Positions 13,945 through 15,136 of a DNA stretch of 15,136 bases are shown here, piece after piece; position 1 is the first letter of the stretch, and each line of letters begins with the position of its first letter. The stretch lies in NCBI GenBank assembly GCA_021793635.1, contig JAJYSI010000026.1, positions 1-15,136 of the forward strand, given 5' to 3'. A program made the position numbers and the translations under genes. The stretch comes from Bacteroidota bacterium. GTDB lineage: Bacteria > Bacteroidota > Ignavibacteria > Ignavibacteriales > Ignavibacteriaceae. The notes beneath the pieces are model-generated. The model saw nothing but the letters and a program-made list of their open reading frames with translations, searched no databases and was not told the DNA's origin.

Positions 13945-15136
13945 AATCTCGTAAGTGGAACGGGATTAATCAAGGCTTAATAATATTAAGCGGGGTGACA
14001 ATTCTTGCCGGCTCAATCTTAATATATCTATTCATTTTGCGCGGAGTCTTTGGCAGCTTTAATGCGACTGAATTGGTTCCGAATCCTAAACTATTAAATG
14101 ATTTATTCTCTGGAGGTAAACCGGATATCGGAATTCTCTATTCAAAATATACAGAAAATATGTTGCCGCAAGGAAGTACATGGCTTAATGATAACATAAA
14201 TTCTTGGGAAAGGGTACTTAATAATGCCGGGTATAAATATGATGTAATTGCAGATTCTACAATTGAATTAGGACTGCAATATAAATATAAACTTTTAATC
14301 CTTCCAGGTTCCAAGTCTTTAAGTGATAAAGAAATTGTACAGCTTAAAAAATTTATTAGTAAAGGAGGAAGTGTATTTGCAACAAGCGGAACGGCCTCTT
14401 ATTCGGACGATGGTAAATGGAGAGGGTGGGATTTCTTTTCTCAGGTATTCGGTTTAAAATTTTCCAAAGAAATCTCTAACACTGAAGTCACAAAAATTCA
14501 TACTTTAAGAGGTGGACTTCCGATTACTGCAAATATACCTGCTGGTTATCCATTAAGAGTTGCTACCTGGGATCGCCCTATTTCTGTTGAGGTTTTAGAT
14601 CCACGCACTATTCAAGCAAGTTTTTGGTATAATTATAGACTTCAAGGTGGATTAACAAGAGATAAAATAAAAAAGAGCGCTGGTATTGTATATGGTAATT
14701 ATGGCTACGGTAGATTTGTCTGGATGGGGTTTGAAATCAACTCGGTTATAGGTGAACAACAAGACTACATTTACTTTGACAGACTTTTTAATAACTGTAT
14801 GAGCTGGTTAACTTACCAACCTATTGCTTTTGCAAAAGACTGGCCTTCAAATTATAGCGCTGCCGCAATGCTTGTGCCTGAGTTATCTCACAATCTAAAT
14901 GACGTAAATAATTTGCTGAGTATTCTAAATTCTGAAAAAGTAAAGGCAACATTTTTTGTTGACCCAACTTTGGCTGAACAAAATAAAGGAGTGGTCCAAT
15001 CTTTAACCAGGTACGGTGAAGTCGGTTCATTGTTGGACCTTGGCTACCTTGCATCAGCAACTGATACAAATAATTCTCTTAATGATTTTGATACTCAATA
15101 TCAGAAATTAATGAGTTCAAGAACATCTTTAGAGGC
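13935..15136 (+). CDS. Membrane-anchored amidotransferase-fold / NodB-like deacetylase protein (3' end outside window)
   Basis: An open frame from GTG 13935 to the window edge, 400 codons without a stop. One membrane helix (about 14-36) anchors it with the rest in the periplasm. Residues 63-175 (PDIGILYSKYT, YKLLILPGSKSLSDKEI, KKFISKGGSVFATSGT) have the flavodoxin-like fold of class-I amidotransferase/ThuA-type domains, without the catalytic Cys after the nucleophile strand. Residues 180-300 are mainly beta and include GIVYGNYGYGRFVWMGFEIN. From about 307 a NodB polysaccharide-deacetylase-like domain starts: SAAAMLVPELSH, KVKATFFVDPTLAEQ (335-349), GEVGSL (361-366). The usual TFDDG reads MLVPEL and the usual GxHT/S...H reads GSLLDLG, so the metal-binding Asp and His visible so far are absent. 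The gene overlaps the previous one by 10 bp. Likely periplasmic modifier, binder or chaperone of the polymer, in the place of PgaB or PelA; enzymatic activity is doubtful. Confidence 0.75.
   Translation, partial: MEIKSRKWNGINQGLIILSGVTILAGSILIYLFILRGVFGSFNATELVPNPKLLNDLFSGGKPDIGILYSKYTENMLPQGSTWLNDNINSWERVLNNAGYKYDVIADSTIELGLQYKYKLLILPGSKSLSDKEIVQLKKFISKGGSVFATSGTASYSDDGKWRGWDFFSQVFGLKFSKEISNTEVTKIHTLRGGLPITANIPAGYPLRVATWDRPISVEVLDPRTIQASFWYNYRLQGGLTRDKIKKSAGIVYGNYGYGRFVWMGFEINSVIGEQQDYIYFDRLFNNCMSWLTYQPIAFAKDWPSNYSAAAMLVPELSHNLNDVNNLLSILNSEKVKATFFVDPTLAEQNKGVVQSLTRYGEVGSLLDLGYLASATDTNNSLNDFDTQYQKLMSSRTSLE

Noticed and set aside
14121..14460. Active glutamine amidotransferase domain
   Set aside because: The fold pattern fits, but the strand LLILPGSKS has no nucleophile Cys, so only a structural relationship is claimed.
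14821..15069. Minus-strand open frame of 82 residues near the right edge
   Set aside because: It runs against the continuous deacetylase-like frame, which shows clear NodB similarity; it looks like a chance frame.

Overview
The window is AT-rich and uses a mix of clear Shine-Dalgarno sites and starts with no visible site. Its gene families are a GH9 lipoprotein, a TPR/beta-barrel secretin-like protein, a family-2 polysaccharide synthase, a dipeptide epimerase and a fatty-acid 2-hydroxylase. Together with promoter-like motifs resembling the Bacteroidota TTG / TAnnTTTG pattern, this suggests a bacterium of the Bacteroidota/Chlorobi/Ignavibacteriota (FCB) group. That is inference; there is no rRNA or other marker gene to settle it.

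Region 1 (1-3343, minus strand) is a tightly packed operon read from right to left: an amino-acid-type adenylation enzyme, a GNAT acyltransferase, an acyl/aminoacyl carrier protein, an SDR reductase, and the first 49 codons of a second AMP-forming ligase cut by the window edge. Three of the four junctions overlap (two are TAATG, one is 17 bp). It looks like a small carrier-protein pathway that activates an amino or organic acid, reduces it, and transfers it to an amine, perhaps an amino sugar. The product cannot be read from the sequence.

Region 2 (3344-5429, plus strand) starts with a divergent intergenic region. It is followed by a dipeptide epimerase of the enolase superfamily with all catalytic residues present, and by a membrane fatty-acid hydroxylase with all histidine boxes. 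The two genes look independent. A 25-bp-arm inverted repeat built of TGGAGT octamers lies at 5476-5541.

Region 3 (5596-15136, plus strand) is the most interesting part. It is a putative synthase-dependent exopolysaccharide locus: a GH9 glycoside hydrolase lipoprotein; a RecA/KaiC-like P-loop protein with a C-terminal degenerate GGDEF-like domain; a periplasmic TPR protein; a TPR plus outer-membrane beta-barrel protein; an inner-membrane processive GT2 synthase; a single-pass membrane protein with a P/Q-rich cytoplasmic tail; and a membrane-anchored protein with an amidotransferase-like fold followed by a NodB-type deacetylase-like domain, cut by the right edge. The parts resemble Pga (TPR-barrel, GT2, deacetylase), Pel (degenerate GGDEF receptor, large deacetylase) and Bcs (glucanase; BcsE-like regulator), but the combination matches none of them. 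In both the regulator and the deacetylase, key motif residues are substituted, which points to non-catalytic or altered roles.

No tRNA, rRNA, CRISPR array, insertion sequence or phage gene was seen.
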